A stretch of DNA of 64,000 bases from Nitrospirota bacterium (lineage in GTDB: Bacteria; Nitrospirota; Nitrospiria; Nitrospirales; UBA8639), in assembly GCA_027623995.1 (NCBI GenBank), contig JAQBUF010000005.1, forward strand, positions 1 to 64,000. Direction: 5' to 3'. Shown here piece by piece: positions 1-9,275 of the stretch. Position 1 is the first letter of the stretch. Every line of letters begins with the position of its first letter. A program made the position numbers and the translations under genes. Below the pieces are notes generated by a model. That model was given only the letters and a program-made list of their open reading frames with translations. It was not told where the DNA came from and searched no databases.

Positions 1-50
1 GGCAGCAAATACAGTTGGTCGCGATCATATGGCAGAAAATTGTAGCCCAT
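1..50 (-). CDS. Transposase, N-terminal fragment (IS1182-like), cut by window edge
   Basis: Reading the minus strand from the ATG at 50-48 gives MGYNFLPYDRDQLYLLP. This resembles the usual opening of IS1182/IS4-type transposases (F-L-P-Y-D-x-D-Q-x-x-L-x-P). A strong ribosome binding site (GAGGAGG) lies just upstream on that strand, at about 55-63. Only 16 codons are inside the window, so the family call rests on a short motif recalled from this group. TTGTGCAAC-like words at about 113-121 and 425-433 could belong to the element's end, but this is a guess. Confidence 0.5.
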   Translation of the reverse strand, partial: MGYNFLPYDRDQLYLL

Positions 51-152
51 GGGTACCCTCCTCTGGTGAGGAAAGCAGTATATACGAATTAACACCTAAG
101 TATCAAGAGGTTTGTGCAACAGGCTCTTAAGATGGATTAATTTAATATTCCA

Positions 153-369
153 ATTGAATATTTCATGTTCATTGGCCATAGAGGCTTCAGGGCACCAACC
201 GACATCAGTGAGGGGGAATGTTCAAAAAAGTTCGTCCAGCAAGGCCCCAGCCGTTTTGACGCGCGGAGCGTACTCCCAGTACGTGAGCACGGCAAAAGGG
301 CGACGATGCCTGTGCAAGCCGTTTCGGCAAAGCCAGGGAACGCCGCTGGCGGCTTTTTTTAACATTCCC
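153..369. repeat. Dispersed TIR element, copy 1
   Basis: The core at 214-369 begins GGGAATGTTCAAAAAAG and ends CTTTTTTTAACATTCCC, so it is bounded by terminal inverted repeats. A second copy lies at 45229-45448 with the same internal order: GTCCAGCAAGGCC, GATGCGCGGAG-like and AGTACGTGAGCACGG blocks, then GCCAGGGA and CTGGCGGCTTTTTT. Similarity extends about 60 bp upstream of the core in both copies. The right end folds into a GC-rich hairpin before a T run, so it could also act as a terminator. It has no convincing coding content, which fits a non-autonomous MITE-like element. Confidence 0.75.
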
Positions 370-756
370 ATGAATGCTGGATTTATGGCATGCTTTGATT
401 CTGAGGACCATGAAGCGTAAAAGGTTGTGCAAAAAAAAGGCGTAGTTGAATGCAACTCACAACTTAATTGGGACCCAAAAAAATCTCTGGTTTAAAGCAA
501 AAAAATATCCAATTGTAATTAAAATGGATCGTGGTGGTTTTTTTAAATTTTAACAATTTTGTGTCTTTATAAAACTAGGAAAGTTTGGCATGGTTGCACA
601 TGAAACCAATGGCCGTGTATAAGATTTAGAGTGGGTTCGTCGTTAATTTTCCCATTTATTTAAAAAGGGAAAATTAAAATTTTGGTCTAAATCATTGCAT
701 GCCACCAACAAAATATATTTCGGAAGTAATCTTAGCTTTTTTATAAGGTGACCACT
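370..756. other. AT-rich intergenic leader
   Basis: No gene is supported here. The stretch is A/T rich, with many short A and T runs, and sits directly upstream of the radical SAM gene, so it probably contains that operon's promoter. I could not pick a convincing -35/-10 pair. Confidence 0.4.
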
Positions 757-2532
757 GTGAAAGTATCTCTACTTTTTCCTCCAAGTTGGCATCCTTCCCA
801 ACCATACTTAAGCCTTCCTTGTTTAACCGCTTTTCTGGATCAGGCTGGAATCACAGAAAAAACCCAACGCGATTTAAATATGGAGATGCTCGATACTATT
901 CTTACCCGAACTTATGGTTTGAATGTGCATGAACGTTTAGTTGGAAAACTTAAACAACTTGAACATTCGCGCGAGGGAGAATTTGGGCCTGGGAGCGATG
1001 AGCATTATGGAAGAGTTGTTGAAGCTTTAGATCGATTTCCTCATTTGATAGATGAGATTGAACCAGCCAAGGCCTCATTGAGGTGTGAAGAATTTTACGA
1101 TATCGAACGGTATCGTGAGTGTTTGTTTTTGATTGATCGATGGCTGGAGGTGGTTTCGTCAATCTATTTCCCCACTCGATTGACTGTTGTTGATAACCAA
1201 CTCAGCTATTCGATTTATTCCTCACGAGATATTTTAAAAGCAGTAAAAGATGAGGAACAAAATCCCTACATCGAGCTTTATCGTCAATATTTCCTGCAAT
1301 CTATTTTAGATGAACAACCTGACCTGATTGGTATTTCGATTACTGCAACTTCCCAAATTATTCCAGGCTTAACTTTGAGCCGGCTCATTAAAGAAGCCAA
1401 CCCAGATATTCATGTGACTATTGGAGGAAGCATCTTTACGCGACTGGTAGATAATTTACGAAGATGCGAACGCCTATTCCAGCTCACGGACGACTTTATT
1501 GTTTTTGAAGGAGAAACGGCCCTTCTTGAATTGGTCAATCAACTGGCAGGGCATAAGAATTTTGCCAAAGTGCCAAATTTGATTTATCGACAAGATGGCA
1601 AGGTCATAGTCAATCAGCCATTTTATTCAGAAAATTTATCTCAACATCCTGCACCGAATTATGATGGCTTTCCCCTGGATCGTTACTTAGCACCTAAAAC
1701 CGTGTTGCCAGTACAGTTTTCACGAGGTTGCTATTACAAAGATTGTGCGTTTTGCGCGCTAACTCTTGATCATCAAAACTTCCGGCAAAAAGATCCAGTC
1801 AAGGTTGTCGATGAATTACAGTACTTGTCAGAAAAGTACGATACGCCATTTTTCTTTTTTACCGACGAATGCCTAGCCTTGTCCCCTGCGCGTCGGCTTT
1901 GCAAAGAAATCATTAATCGTAAATTTGATATCCAGTGGACGGCTGAGTTTCGATTTGAAAAGAATCTTTCACGCGATTTGTTGACTCAGTTACGTGATGC
2001 AGGTTGCCATAAAATTGTGTTTGGGCTGGAAACATATAATAAACGCATGATGGACTTTATGCAGAAGGGCATTACCCAGGAGAGCGTTCAACGGATTTGT
2101 ACTGATTGCGTTGACTTGGGCATTGCCGTGCATTGCTACGTTATCGTTGGCTTCCCAACGGAAACCGAGGAAGAAGCCTTAGAGACAATGAATTTTATTG
2201 TGGATAATCCCAAGCTGAATTCTTCCTATGGATTTTCTTGTCAGCCTTGCCTGTTTGATCTCGAAAAAGAAGCTCCGATTATGAGTGATCCTGGAGGGTA
2301 TGGGGTGCAGCGAATCATGCGTCCAGCTTCAGAAGATTTAAGCCTTGGATTTTTCTATGAAGTGAAAGAAGGAATGACTCCAGAGGAAGCGGAGAAGCTG
2401 TATCAATATATCTACGGAAAAATTAGTGAAGTGGTTGTCGAGTTACCGTTTAACTATTCAATGGCAGATGGTCTTCTCTATATTGCACGGCACAAAAAAC
2501 AACATGCGGCCGAATTTACTACAGTGTCATGA
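757..2532 (+). CDS. B12-binding-type radical SAM protein
   Basis: This protein of about 590 residues has the layout of cobalamin-binding radical SAM enzymes. The N-terminal opening (VSLLFPPSWHPSQPYLSL) matches the first strand of the B12-binding fold. A later segment, PDLIGISITATSQIIPGLTL with VTIGGS downstream, is typical of the rest of that domain. The iron-sulfur cluster motif is CYYKDCAFC at about residues 333-341, the C-x4-C-x2-C spacing seen in several B12 radical SAM families. The radical SAM barrel continues with the FGLETYNKRMMDFMQKG and GFPTETEEEA motifs. The upstream GTG at 748 is possible, but AAGGTG at 745-750 is spaced correctly for the second GTG at 757, so I chose 757. It is the first gene of a plus-strand run ending in cytochromes. 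Substrate unknown; a methyltransferase or peptide/cofactor maturase is possible. Confidence 0.85.
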   Translation: MKVSLLFPPSWHPSQPYLSLPCLTAFLDQAGITEKTQRDLNMEMLDTILTRTYGLNVHERLVGKLKQLEHSREGEFGPGSDEHYGRVVEALDRFPHLIDEIEPAKASLRCEEFYDIERYRECLFLIDRWLEVVSSIYFPTRLTVVDNQLSYSIYSSRDILKAVKDEEQNPYIELYRQYFLQSILDEQPDLIGISITATSQIIPGLTLSRLIKEANPDIHVTIGGSIFTRLVDNLRRCERLFQLTDDFIVFEGETALLELVNQLAGHKNFAKVPNLIYRQDGKVIVNQPFYSENLSQHPAPNYDGFPLDRYLAPKTVLPVQFSRGCYYKDCAFCALTLDHQNFRQKDPVKVVDELQYLSEKYDTPFFFFTDECLALSPARRLCKEIINRKFDIQWTAEFRFEKNLSRDLLTQLRDAGCHKIVFGLETYNKRMMDFMQKGITQESVQRICTDCVDLGIAVHCYVIVGFPTETEEEALETMNFIVDNPKLNSSYGFSCQPCLFDLEKEAPIMSDPGGYGVQRIMRPASEDLSLGFFYEVKEGMTPEEAEKLYQYIYGKISEVVVELPFNYSMADGLLYIARHKKQHAAEFTTVS

Positions 2533-2600
2533 TCCAGGACGTGCATAGAATCATGGAATACGTCGTGAGTGTTTTAACGCGAAAGAGGGTGTGAGTCATC

Positions 2601-3725
2601 ATGGATGTCATGGGTGTTGCGACATCAGAAAAAGAATCGGGACGGCCTGGAAATCCTAGCCTATTGTTTGAATATGCTCTGAAGTTCCTTCTTGTCTCTG
2701 CTTTCTTAGAGCTCGTCCTCTACAGATTAGCCTCGCGCATGGGCATGCATATGGCCAAGCTCGCAGAAAAGTCTGAAGCAATTCGTTTGACGTTTAAAAC
2801 TCTCTCTTCTCTGGGTTTTGTGTTACTCAACGTCACTTCCATATTACTTTTTTTGGTCTTATTTATTTTGCTCATACAAAAGCTCAAACCCTCTGTGTGG
2901 ACAGGGAGTTTTGATCGTGCGTTGGTCCCAGCGGTGTCACTTCTCATCGTTCTGACGGTGGTGTATTTAATATTCCCTCCAGCCATGCTGGGGGCGGTGC
3001 TCTACAATATTGTATCCTTCGGGGTTCTGTTGATCCTAATGGCCGAGTTTGTTGGGACGCACCGCTTGTGGAGTCAGCGGATCACGGTTGGCTGTTTTTT
3101 TCTGGGGATTTTTGGATGGATTTATTATCAAACGATCACCACCTCGTATGGACTTCTTGGAATCGTTAGTGCGCCTCCCCTTGTCCACGAAATTAGTCGA
3201 GGTGGGGAAGCCTTTATGGTGTTGGCGAGCATTCTGGTGTTTTGGTCCTATGGGAGCACTTCGCTCTTTACGAAGAACAAAACACAACGGAAATGGGCCC
3301 TTACCCTGGTGGTGAGTGGTAGTCTGACATTTCTGGCATTCTTATATATCGATTTTTTCTTGTCGCTGTATAGCCCGACGCTTGCCGAAGATGCTCGAAA
3401 GGCAGGCCAGGGCCTTGGGTGGGTATTTCAAATGGGAATGGGCTACACCTTTTATCTGCCCTTCGCGTTGTATCTGGCGGGCTTTACCTGCTGGGCCTAT
3501 ACTGTGATTAAATTGGTGGTGATTGGACGGTTAGCAGGGTACGGACTCGGGTTAATGTTCATGGCGGGCTATGCCCTTCAATTATCCCACCTCACATTTA
3601 TGGTTGTGGTTGGATTGATACTCATGACATTAGATAAGCGTGGGACCTTAGGGAAGTTGAGAAATAAAATCGGAGAACCAGTGGTGTATTCGCCAGTCAC
3701 GCCGGTGCTTGGCCACATACGTTGA
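2601..3725 (+). CDS. Polytopic membrane protein of unknown function
   Basis: A 374-residue protein with about nine or ten predicted membrane segments, for example near residues 25-45, 70-95, 108-128, 130-155, 160-180, 230-260, 270-300 and 315-350. The short hydrophilic N-terminus (MDVMGVATSEKESGRPG) is followed directly by the first helix. Met4 is an alternative start. The gene begins 68 bases after the radical SAM gene and ends 17 bases before the TPR gene, so it is probably cotranscribed. I do not recognise the family and see no catalytic motif. A role as membrane anchor or transporter for the neighbouring redox genes is inference from position only. Confidence 0.75.
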   Translation: MDVMGVATSEKESGRPGNPSLLFEYALKFLLVSAFLELVLYRLASRMGMHMAKLAEKSEAIRLTFKTLSSLGFVLLNVTSILLFLVLFILLIQKLKPSVWTGSFDRALVPAVSLLIVLTVVYLIFPPAMLGAVLYNIVSFGVLLILMAEFVGTHRLWSQRITVGCFFLGIFGWIYYQTITTSYGLLGIVSAPPLVHEISRGGEAFMVLASILVFWSYGSTSLFTKNKTQRKWALTLVVSGSLTFLAFLYIDFFLSLYSPTLAEDARKAGQGLGWVFQMGMGYTFYLPFALYLAGFTCWAYTVIKLVVIGRLAGYGLGLMFMAGYALQLSHLTFMVVVGLILMTLDKRGTLGKLRNKIGEPVVYSPVTPVLGHIR

Positions 3726-3742
3726 GAGGATAGGTAAGGATC

Positions 3743-4558
3743 ATGGAACAAGAACAAGCGACGACAGAAGCAGAAGGTAATGTGTCGGACAATCCGCCTC
3801 AACAAGAGGAACAACTGACACCCGATCAGGAAATTATAGAGCTGGAAAAGCTCCTCAGTGAGGAACCAGACGATTTCCAGGCTCGTTGCCGTCTCGGCGA
3901 ATTATACTTTGGCAAAGGGCGAATGGATGAAGCCCTGACCGAAGTCAAAAAAGCCATTGAAATGGCTGAGAGTTTGAGAGTCGAAATGGATCGTTCGCTG
4001 GCCATGTATTATTCAAACCTTGGGACGATATACGGCACCAAAGGTATGATGGATGATGCCCGTCCGCAGTTTGAACGGGCCTTAGAGTTGAATAATTATG
4101 ATATTTTGTCGTTGTTTAATCTAGGAAGACTGCAAAGCGAGAAAAAAGATTACATGAAGGCCAAGGAGTACTTTGAGCGGTTAATTGAGCTTACACCCGA
4201 GGATCCAATTGCCTGGTATAATTTGGCAGGGGTGTATGAACAGTTAGATAATCCTCAGGTGTCCGACTTCAACACCCTGGATATGGCGGTTCAAGCCTAC
4301 ATGAAAGTGTTGGAATTTGACCCCGCACATTTAGAGTCAAGTTTTAAATTGATGGATATTTCCTTTACGTTGAAAAAAACGGATATGGCAGTCAAAGTCA
4401 TGGAAGATGCTGTGGAGCATAATCCCGACGAACCATTAGCGTATTACAATCTCATTAATGCGTACGAGAAATGCAAAATGTTTGAACAGGCCGAAGAGGC
4501 TCGGCAGCGGTTGAAGCAGCGGTTTGCGAAACGGACCAAGGAAGGAAGTCCGAGTTAA
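3743..4558 (+). CDS. TPR-repeat protein
   Basis: A soluble 271-residue protein with an acidic, Glu/Gln-rich N-terminal 40 residues and then at least five tetratricopeptide repeats. Typical signatures are ARCRLGELYFGKGRMDEALTE, YSNLGTIYGTKGMMDDARPQ, LFNLGRLQSEKKDYMKAKEY and AWYNLAGVYEQL. It has no signal peptide and so is probably cytoplasmic. TPR arrays are protein-protein scaffolds; this one sits between a membrane protein and TatA. An assembly role for the downstream heme proteins is plausible but not shown by the sequence. A ribosome binding site (GAGAGGATAGG) lies about 10 bases before the ATG. Confidence 0.85.
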   Translation: MEQEQATTEAEGNVSDNPPQQEEQLTPDQEIIELEKLLSEEPDDFQARCRLGELYFGKGRMDEALTEVKKAIEMAESLRVEMDRSLAMYYSNLGTIYGTKGMMDDARPQFERALELNNYDILSLFNLGRLQSEKKDYMKAKEYFERLIELTPEDPIAWYNLAGVYEQLDNPQVSDFNTLDMAVQAYMKVLEFDPAHLESSFKLMDISFTLKKTDMAVKVMEDAVEHNPDEPLAYYNLINAYEKCKMFEQAEEARQRLKQRFAKRTKEGSPS

Positions 4559-4588
4559 TTTTACCAGCCTCAAAAGGAGATAAGTACC

Positions 4589-4924
4589 ATGTTTGGGAGT
4601 TTAGGATTTACAGAACTGGTGTTGATTCTGATTATAGTCTTGATCATATTCGGCGCAGGAAAATTGCCTCAGTTGGGTGAGGGCGTGGGGAAAGCGATCA
4701 AAGGCTTTAAGAAGTCTGTGCAAGAAGCAGATGCGATTGAAGCCGAAGCCCTGGCACGCGAGGAACAAAATCAAGCTCAACAAGCGATGGCCGCACAGCA
4801 ACCCGCACCCGATCCAAGTCAGGTGTCATTGCAAGTCGCCCCAGCAGCACAGGCGGCTCCTGTGGCATCGGTTGCTCCGGCCCAAGTGGCGCAGTCGGCA
4901 CCCGCCCAAACGTCACAGGTGTAA
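4589..4924 (+). CDS. tatA: Sec-independent (Tat) translocase subunit TatA/TatE
   Basis: The first 50 residues are the full TatA signature: a short periplasmic start ([14 protein letters not shown]), one membrane helix, the hinge [20 protein letters not shown] and an amphipathic helix. The remaining 60 residues are a long Ala/Gln/Pro-rich tail, low in complexity, as in many TatA proteins. An AAAAGGAGATAAG ribosome binding site precedes the ATG. TatA forms the channel that moves folded, often cofactor-loaded, proteins across the inner membrane. Its place among redox genes fits export of a folded partner, but no twin-arginine signal is obvious in the immediate neighbours. Confidence 0.9.
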   Translation: MFGSLGFTELVLILIIVLIIFGAGKLPQLGEGVGKAIKGFKKSVQEADAIEAEALAREEQNQAQQAMAAQQPAPDPSQVSLQVAPAAQAAPVASVAPAQVAQSAPAQTSQV

Positions 4925-5109
4925 CCAAGTCATATCAGCTAGTGGTATGATGATATTGCCATATCACGGTGTGTGGACTGTTGCCAAAATTCACGGGCTT
5001 ACTTAAAGGCCTCCTTCTTTCCTTGGTCTTGACGGCCAAGAAGAGCAGGTCCTCGTGAGCCAAGTCTTTTATACGTTTTGACAACAGTCAGTTTATGTAG
5101 GAGTGTCCT

Positions 5110-6369
5110 ATGGAAACCAGCGTAGAATCAGTTGAATCAATAATCGGCAAAATTGAAACGTTTGCTGGAAATGGAAAATCACGTAGTACGGGTGATGGTA
5201 AACGAGCCGTCAAAGCAGGGATTCCACTTCCAAACCATATCTGTATCGATAATGACGGGCGTTGGTTATACATTGCCGAAAATGGATCGGATCGTATTCG
5301 CCGAGTGGATTTAGAAACAGGGCGAATTTACAACTATGCAGGAAATGGCGAGACCTGTTACAGCGGTGACTTTGGCCCATGTGGAGAGGCTGGTTTGTAT
5401 CTTCCACTGAATGTCGCGATTGACTCCCACAATGACCTGTTTATTTGTGATTCAGGCAGTAACCGAATTCGGAAGATCGATCATAAAACCGACATCATCA
5501 CGACCGTCGTTGGCGCAGGTCCCTCAGGGTTTAACGGGGATGGCCCAGCCTTGGAAGTGAACCTTACCTATCCCGGATCCATCGCCATTGATCGCGATGA
5601 CAATCTCTATATTGCCGATACCCAAGCTCATCGAATTCGTAAATACGATCCACGAACAGAAATGGTGACCACGGTTGCGGGGACATGGACTGGGATGGAT
5701 GAGGATTGGATTAGTCCACTGACGGCTCAGAATCTGGTGGTGCTGTCTGGAGATGCCATCGGAATTGATTTTAGCGATGATCAAGGTTGGCTCAGGCCTC
5801 AGTGTTCGGACAATTTAGACTTGAGTATTTATCTTGATGATGGAAAACCAGCTGTAGAGGCTAAGCTCTGGGATATTGTGGCCATTGAGGTTGACGATCA
5901 CGGTGATCTGTATTTGACCGATAAAGCCAGCAATCGGATTCGAAAAGTTAATATGAAGACCGGAATCATCTCAACGGTCGCTGGTGTCTGCCGGTTTGGG
6001 TATGACGGGGATGATAAGCCTGCGGTCATGTCGATGCTCAATGTTCCTGAAGCAACGATTGTTGATCATGACGGAAATGTCTATATCGCGGATTCCATGA
6101 ATCATCGGATTCGCAAAGTCGACCCCGTGACCGGTATAATTACGACAATCGCCGGAAATGGGGATAGTGGGTATGATGACAAAAATATGGGTGGATGCGG
6201 AGCTGCTCGATTTGTGGCCAAAGAAGATGGGCCGTTGAAGCATGGGGACGGGAGCCAAGCTATTGATGCTGTCATCAGTGGTCCCTCTGGGTTAGCCCTA
6301 GATAAACAAGGCTACCTCTATGTGTGTGAGCGAAATGAAAATAAGATTCGTCGAGTCAAGCTCTGGTAA
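5110..6369 (+). CDS. NHL-repeat beta-propeller protein
   Basis: A 419-residue protein built from about six NHL repeats. Each has the cycle T-x-AGNG ... GDG ... A ... L-x-x-P-x-x-I-x-x-D ... LYIADxxxHRIRKxD. Good copies are near residues 15-75, 72-125, 125-180, 255-305, 305-355 and 390-419. The repeats should form one six-bladed propeller. I see no signal peptide, so location is uncertain. The gene follows tatA after 185 bases. NHL propellers usually bind proteins or ligands, sometimes as lactonase-like enzymes; no catalytic residues can be assigned here. An insertion of about 60 residues at 195-255 interrupts the regular pattern. Confidence 0.85.
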   Translation: METSVESVESIIGKIETFAGNGKSRSTGDGKRAVKAGIPLPNHICIDNDGRWLYIAENGSDRIRRVDLETGRIYNYAGNGETCYSGDFGPCGEAGLYLPLNVAIDSHNDLFICDSGSNRIRKIDHKTDIITTVVGAGPSGFNGDGPALEVNLTYPGSIAIDRDDNLYIADTQAHRIRKYDPRTEMVTTVAGTWTGMDEDWISPLTAQNLVVLSGDAIGIDFSDDQGWLRPQCSDNLDLSIYLDDGKPAVEAKLWDIVAIEVDDHGDLYLTDKASNRIRKVNMKTGIISTVAGVCRFGYDGDDKPAVMSMLNVPEATIVDHDGNVYIADSMNHRIRKVDPVTGIITTIAGNGDSGYDDKNMGGCGAARFVAKEDGPLKHGDGSQAIDAVISGPSGLALDKQGYLYVCERNENKIRRVKLW

Positions 6370-6458
6370 GATATTATCATCAGCCTTCTTAGCATCCCTA
6401 CTTCAGCAGTAACACTATTCTATCGGGTGTCTGTCACCCTGGCCGTGAGAGGTATGGC

Positions 6459-7316
6459 GTGAGGTTGAAAGCAAACTGGACACGTTCTTTAATCGCCACG
6501 GGTTTGGGCATTACCCTCACAGCTTTTATCTTAGGCTGGTTTGAAATCCCCATCGTCAGTAGTCAAGGAATCCTGATTCGATCCCATTTTCGTGAAGGAG
6601 AGATTCCTTCATTCCCAGCCGATAAGGCTTGGGAAACCCTTGCTCCAATTCCCATTCCTCTCAGTGGACAGATAATTACTCGACCAGTCTGGCCAGAACC
6701 TAGTGCCAAAGTGATTTCTGTACGGTCGATTCATAATGGAACGGACATCTCCTTTTTGATTGAATGGCAAGATGCCACAAAAAATGAGCGATTAACCCCT
6801 GGAGTCTTTCGCGATGGCGCCGCAATCGGACTTCCTCTTGGTGATGCGCCAGCGTTTTTCTGTATGGGGCAGCTTGATCACTATGTGAATATTTGGCATT
6901 GGAAGGCCGATTGGCAAAGTGATGTGGATCGCCGATCCGCGCGAGCCAAGGAAAAGAAGCGAAGCAACGAAGGCGGTATTCGACGATTTGAAGTCATTCC
7001 GCGCCGTCCATCGTCTGTTGAGGACTTGATCGGGGGAGGGTTTAGTACCCTGACGAGTAAAGCCCATCAAGGGGCAGTTAAAGGACAAGCGGAATGGAAA
7101 AATGGGTTTTGGCGAGTGGTCATGAAGCGGCCCTTAACCAAAGTCGGGAGTGAGGCTGAAAACGAAGCCACTCTTATCCCTGGTCGAATGCAGGCGGTGT
7201 CCTTTGCTGTGTGGAATGGCGAGAATAACGAACGGAATGGTCAAAAGGCTGTCGCCTCATGGCTGCAGCTCGTGGTCGATCCCGTGGGTGGGCCGATGAC
7301 GTCACAAAAATTCTGA
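6459..7316 (+). CDS. Heme-b subunit of the DMSO-reductase gamma type (NxrC/EbdC-like)
   Basis: A 285-residue exported or membrane-anchored protein with an N-terminal hydrophobic segment at about residues 10-35. The body matches the ethylbenzene-dehydrogenase gamma (EB_dh) heme-binding domain. A central block, FFCMGQLDHYVNIWHWKADW at about residues 131-150, is characteristic: in relatives a Met and a Lys ligate heme b, and the Met of FCMG is a candidate here. Strands such as VRSIHNGTDISFLIEWQDAT and PGRMQAVSFAVWNG are also typical. The start is GTG with GAGAGG about 6 bases upstream. In nitrite oxidoreductase and chlorate/ethylbenzene dehydrogenases this subunit passes electrons out of the enzyme. 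No catalytic alpha or beta subunit is present here, so it may work with the following cytochromes. Confidence 0.8.
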   Translation: MRLKANWTRSLIATGLGITLTAFILGWFEIPIVSSQGILIRSHFREGEIPSFPADKAWETLAPIPIPLSGQIITRPVWPEPSAKVISVRSIHNGTDISFLIEWQDATKNERLTPGVFRDGAAIGLPLGDAPAFFCMGQLDHYVNIWHWKADWQSDVDRRSARAKEKKRSNEGGIRRFEVIPRRPSSVEDLIGGGFSTLTSKAHQGAVKGQAEWKNGFWRVVMKRPLTKVGSEAENEATLIPGRMQAVSFAVWNGENNERNGQKAVASWLQLVVDPVGGPMTSQKF

Positions 7317-7375
7317 TACCATGAATAGAAGCCATTACTGGTTATTTGCGTGTTACGTATAGGTCAGAAAATTTC

Positions 7376-7852
7376 ATGAATAACCTCCTTCTCTCTCAAC
7401 GCACTAAATTTGATGGATATTTCCATCTCTCCAGAATATTCCTTCTTGGCATGTTTCTTCTTGGACTAGTGGTGAGTGCGAGTCCGGTATTCAGTTCTAC
7501 TGGAGAAATGACCGAAGACCGAGCTCTTCTGCTTGCTGAAAAGTTTGGTGTTGATGTTGGTGAGGTTGATGAGGAGATTAAAGAGCTTCTTGGCTTGGCC
7601 AAGGCTGAAGGCGTTGTGGTCTTTGCCGTCCTCGGTAATACACCAGCCGATCTTGCTGGGATAAAGACAAAAGCTCTTATCAAAGAAGTCGATGGCCATG
7701 AAGTCAGGAATTTATTGGATCTAGGGCGGGCCCTAGAAAAAGCACTGGCGGTACAAAATTTTTCGGTGGCGACCTATGAACCTGCGGGAATTGATGATCA
7801 AGGAATTGGTGGGGGATTGAACTTTCATCTCGTTCGGATTGCGAAGGATTAA
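7376..7852 (+). CDS. Exported PDZ-domain protein
   Basis: About 158 residues from the ATG at 7376; an in-frame TTG at 7346 would add ten residues. A basic start and hydrophobic stretch (SRIFLLGMFLLGLVVSASPVFSS) form a signal peptide or anchor. The C-terminal half is PDZ-like: GVVVFAVLGNTPADLAGIK is the carboxylate-binding loop and strand, followed by IKEVDGHEVRNLLDLGRAL. It sits between the heme-b protein and the cytochromes, ending 8 bases before the next start. A periplasmic adaptor or assembly role is inferred from context. Confidence 0.7.
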   Translation: MNNLLLSQRTKFDGYFHLSRIFLLGMFLLGLVVSASPVFSSTGEMTEDRALLLAEKFGVDVGEVDEEIKELLGLAKAEGVVVFAVLGNTPADLAGIKTKALIKEVDGHEVRNLLDLGRALEKALAVQNFSVATYEPAGIDDQGIGGGLNFHLVRIAKD

Positions 7853-7860
7853 TCACAAAG

Positions 7861-9219
7861 ATGTCAGCTTTTCCAAAGTTGCAATTTCAGAGTAAGCCAA
7901 CTGGTGTGATGGCACGGCAAGTCTTGTCCATTCTCTTGGGAGTCTTGTTGCTTCTTCTTTCTGTTGTCAATGCAGAAGACAAGACTCCCGTTCTGGAAGA
8001 CCACAAATGGATTGATGAAATTGAAGAAGTGTTCCTTCCGTCCGATCATTGCAAACAATGTCATGACCGGCACTATGAAGAATGGAAGGGAATGCGTGAG
8101 CAAACCCCCGACCTCAAAACCTTTGGTCGTGTTGATGGAGCCTTGTTGCATGGAACGGCGTTATCTTCGCCCGTGTTTAAAACGGTTCTGGGTTTGTGGT
8201 TACAAACCAATCCCACCGCCGAGGGAAAAACACGATGTTTGGCTTGCCATGTCCCTGCGGTGACGGTGTTCCCGCAACATACAGAGAAGATCATCGCCCA
8301 GGTCATATCAGAAAAGCCAGGAAAACGTGGCAGGCGTGCTGCAAAAGAGCAGGGTGTCGAAGGTATTAGCTGTTCTTCTTGTCACCTCATCGATTCGGTG
8401 AAAGAAGATCCCAAGGATTTTCCGGCATTTACGATTAATCCCGGGAAGGTGTTGTTTGGTCCCTATGCGAAGGCTGAAGATAATCTTGTGCATCCCTCTA
8501 GCCAAGCGGATGTGTATAAGGGGGCTCAATTCTGTGCCTCCTGTCACTTCAGTAAAGTCAAAGACGTGACGCAAGCGGAATTGCCTGGGCAAATTCTGAA
8601 AGGTGCCATTTGTCAGGATTGTCATATGGAGCGATCCACGGGTAGCTCAACCTCCAAACGTGGCTCGCTGACCAGGCCTATTGGCCGTCACTGGTTTCAG
8701 GGAATTGTGATCCAGGGGATCATGCTCAGCAATCGGAACTTGCAGGCCGAATGGTTTCCTCGCGTTGATGTGGAAATGAAAAAGGGAGCCCAGGTGGTCG
8801 ATGGAACCGTGGTCGTTCGGAATGGAAGTCTCCCCCATGTGTTTCCAGGCGGAGACCCTGTGCTGAAACAGTTCTTCATCACGGTGACGGTGAAAAATGC
8901 TGAGGGGCATGTGTTAGGGACAACGCAAGAGCGGTTCGGAGTGCTCTTTGATCAACTCCTTCGAGGCCCAATCCCTCATCCCCTTGTCTCAGGTGGAACG
9001 ACGCGTCGTGTCCCTTTTTCTATACCGTTAAAAGAGGGAGATGCACCGAGTTATGTCGAAGCGGCCTTAAGCTATGCCCTCATTCCCGAGCCTGGTCAGG
9101 AATTGCTTGATCAATATCTGGCCACCTTGGAAACCGAGCGCGAAAAAGACACGGCGAAAAAGATTGTTGCGGATTACTCATCGCAACGATTATTAACCTT
9201 TCGAACCAAATCCTTCTAG
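7861..9219 (+). CDS. Pentaheme c-type cytochrome (c554-like), first of two
   Basis: A 452-residue periplasmic protein with a signal sequence; ATG 7861 or the in-frame ATG at 7909 (MARQVLSILLGVLLLL) could be the start. Five CxxCH heme sites are visible: CKQCH, CLACH, CSSCH, CASCH and CQDCH. All lie in roughly the first 255 residues, which match the cytochrome c554/c-prime type multiheme fold. The C-terminal 190 residues carry no heme motif and look like a beta-rich domain (NGSLPHVFPGGDPVLKQFF). It is paralogous to the next gene, with the same five-heme spacing and a shared motif, FGPYAKAEDNLVH versus FGSYQKPEENLAH. Likely role is periplasmic electron transfer; the redox partner is unknown. Confidence 0.88.
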   Translation: MSAFPKLQFQSKPTGVMARQVLSILLGVLLLLLSVVNAEDKTPVLEDHKWIDEIEEVFLPSDHCKQCHDRHYEEWKGMREQTPDLKTFGRVDGALLHGTALSSPVFKTVLGLWLQTNPTAEGKTRCLACHVPAVTVFPQHTEKIIAQVISEKPGKRGRRAAKEQGVEGISCSSCHLIDSVKEDPKDFPAFTINPGKVLFGPYAKAEDNLVHPSSQADVYKGAQFCASCHFSKVKDVTQAELPGQILKGAICQDCHMERSTGSSTSKRGSLTRPIGRHWFQGIVIQGIMLSNRNLQAEWFPRVDVEMKKGAQVVDGTVVVRNGSLPHVFPGGDPVLKQFFITVTVKNAEGHVLGTTQERFGVLFDQLLRGPIPHPLVSGGTTRRVPFSIPLKEGDAPSYVEAALSYALIPEPGQELLDQYLATLETEREKDTAKKIVADYSSQRLLTFRTKSF

Positions 9220-9275
9220 CTCAGCCCTGACCACCTTTTTCACTAACCCCAACATGATGAATTGAGGTCGGCTTC

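Noticed and set aside
5075-5100. TTGACA as a promoter for the NHL gene
   Set aside because: No -10 at the right distance; a 17-base spacer would place it in the ribosome binding site.
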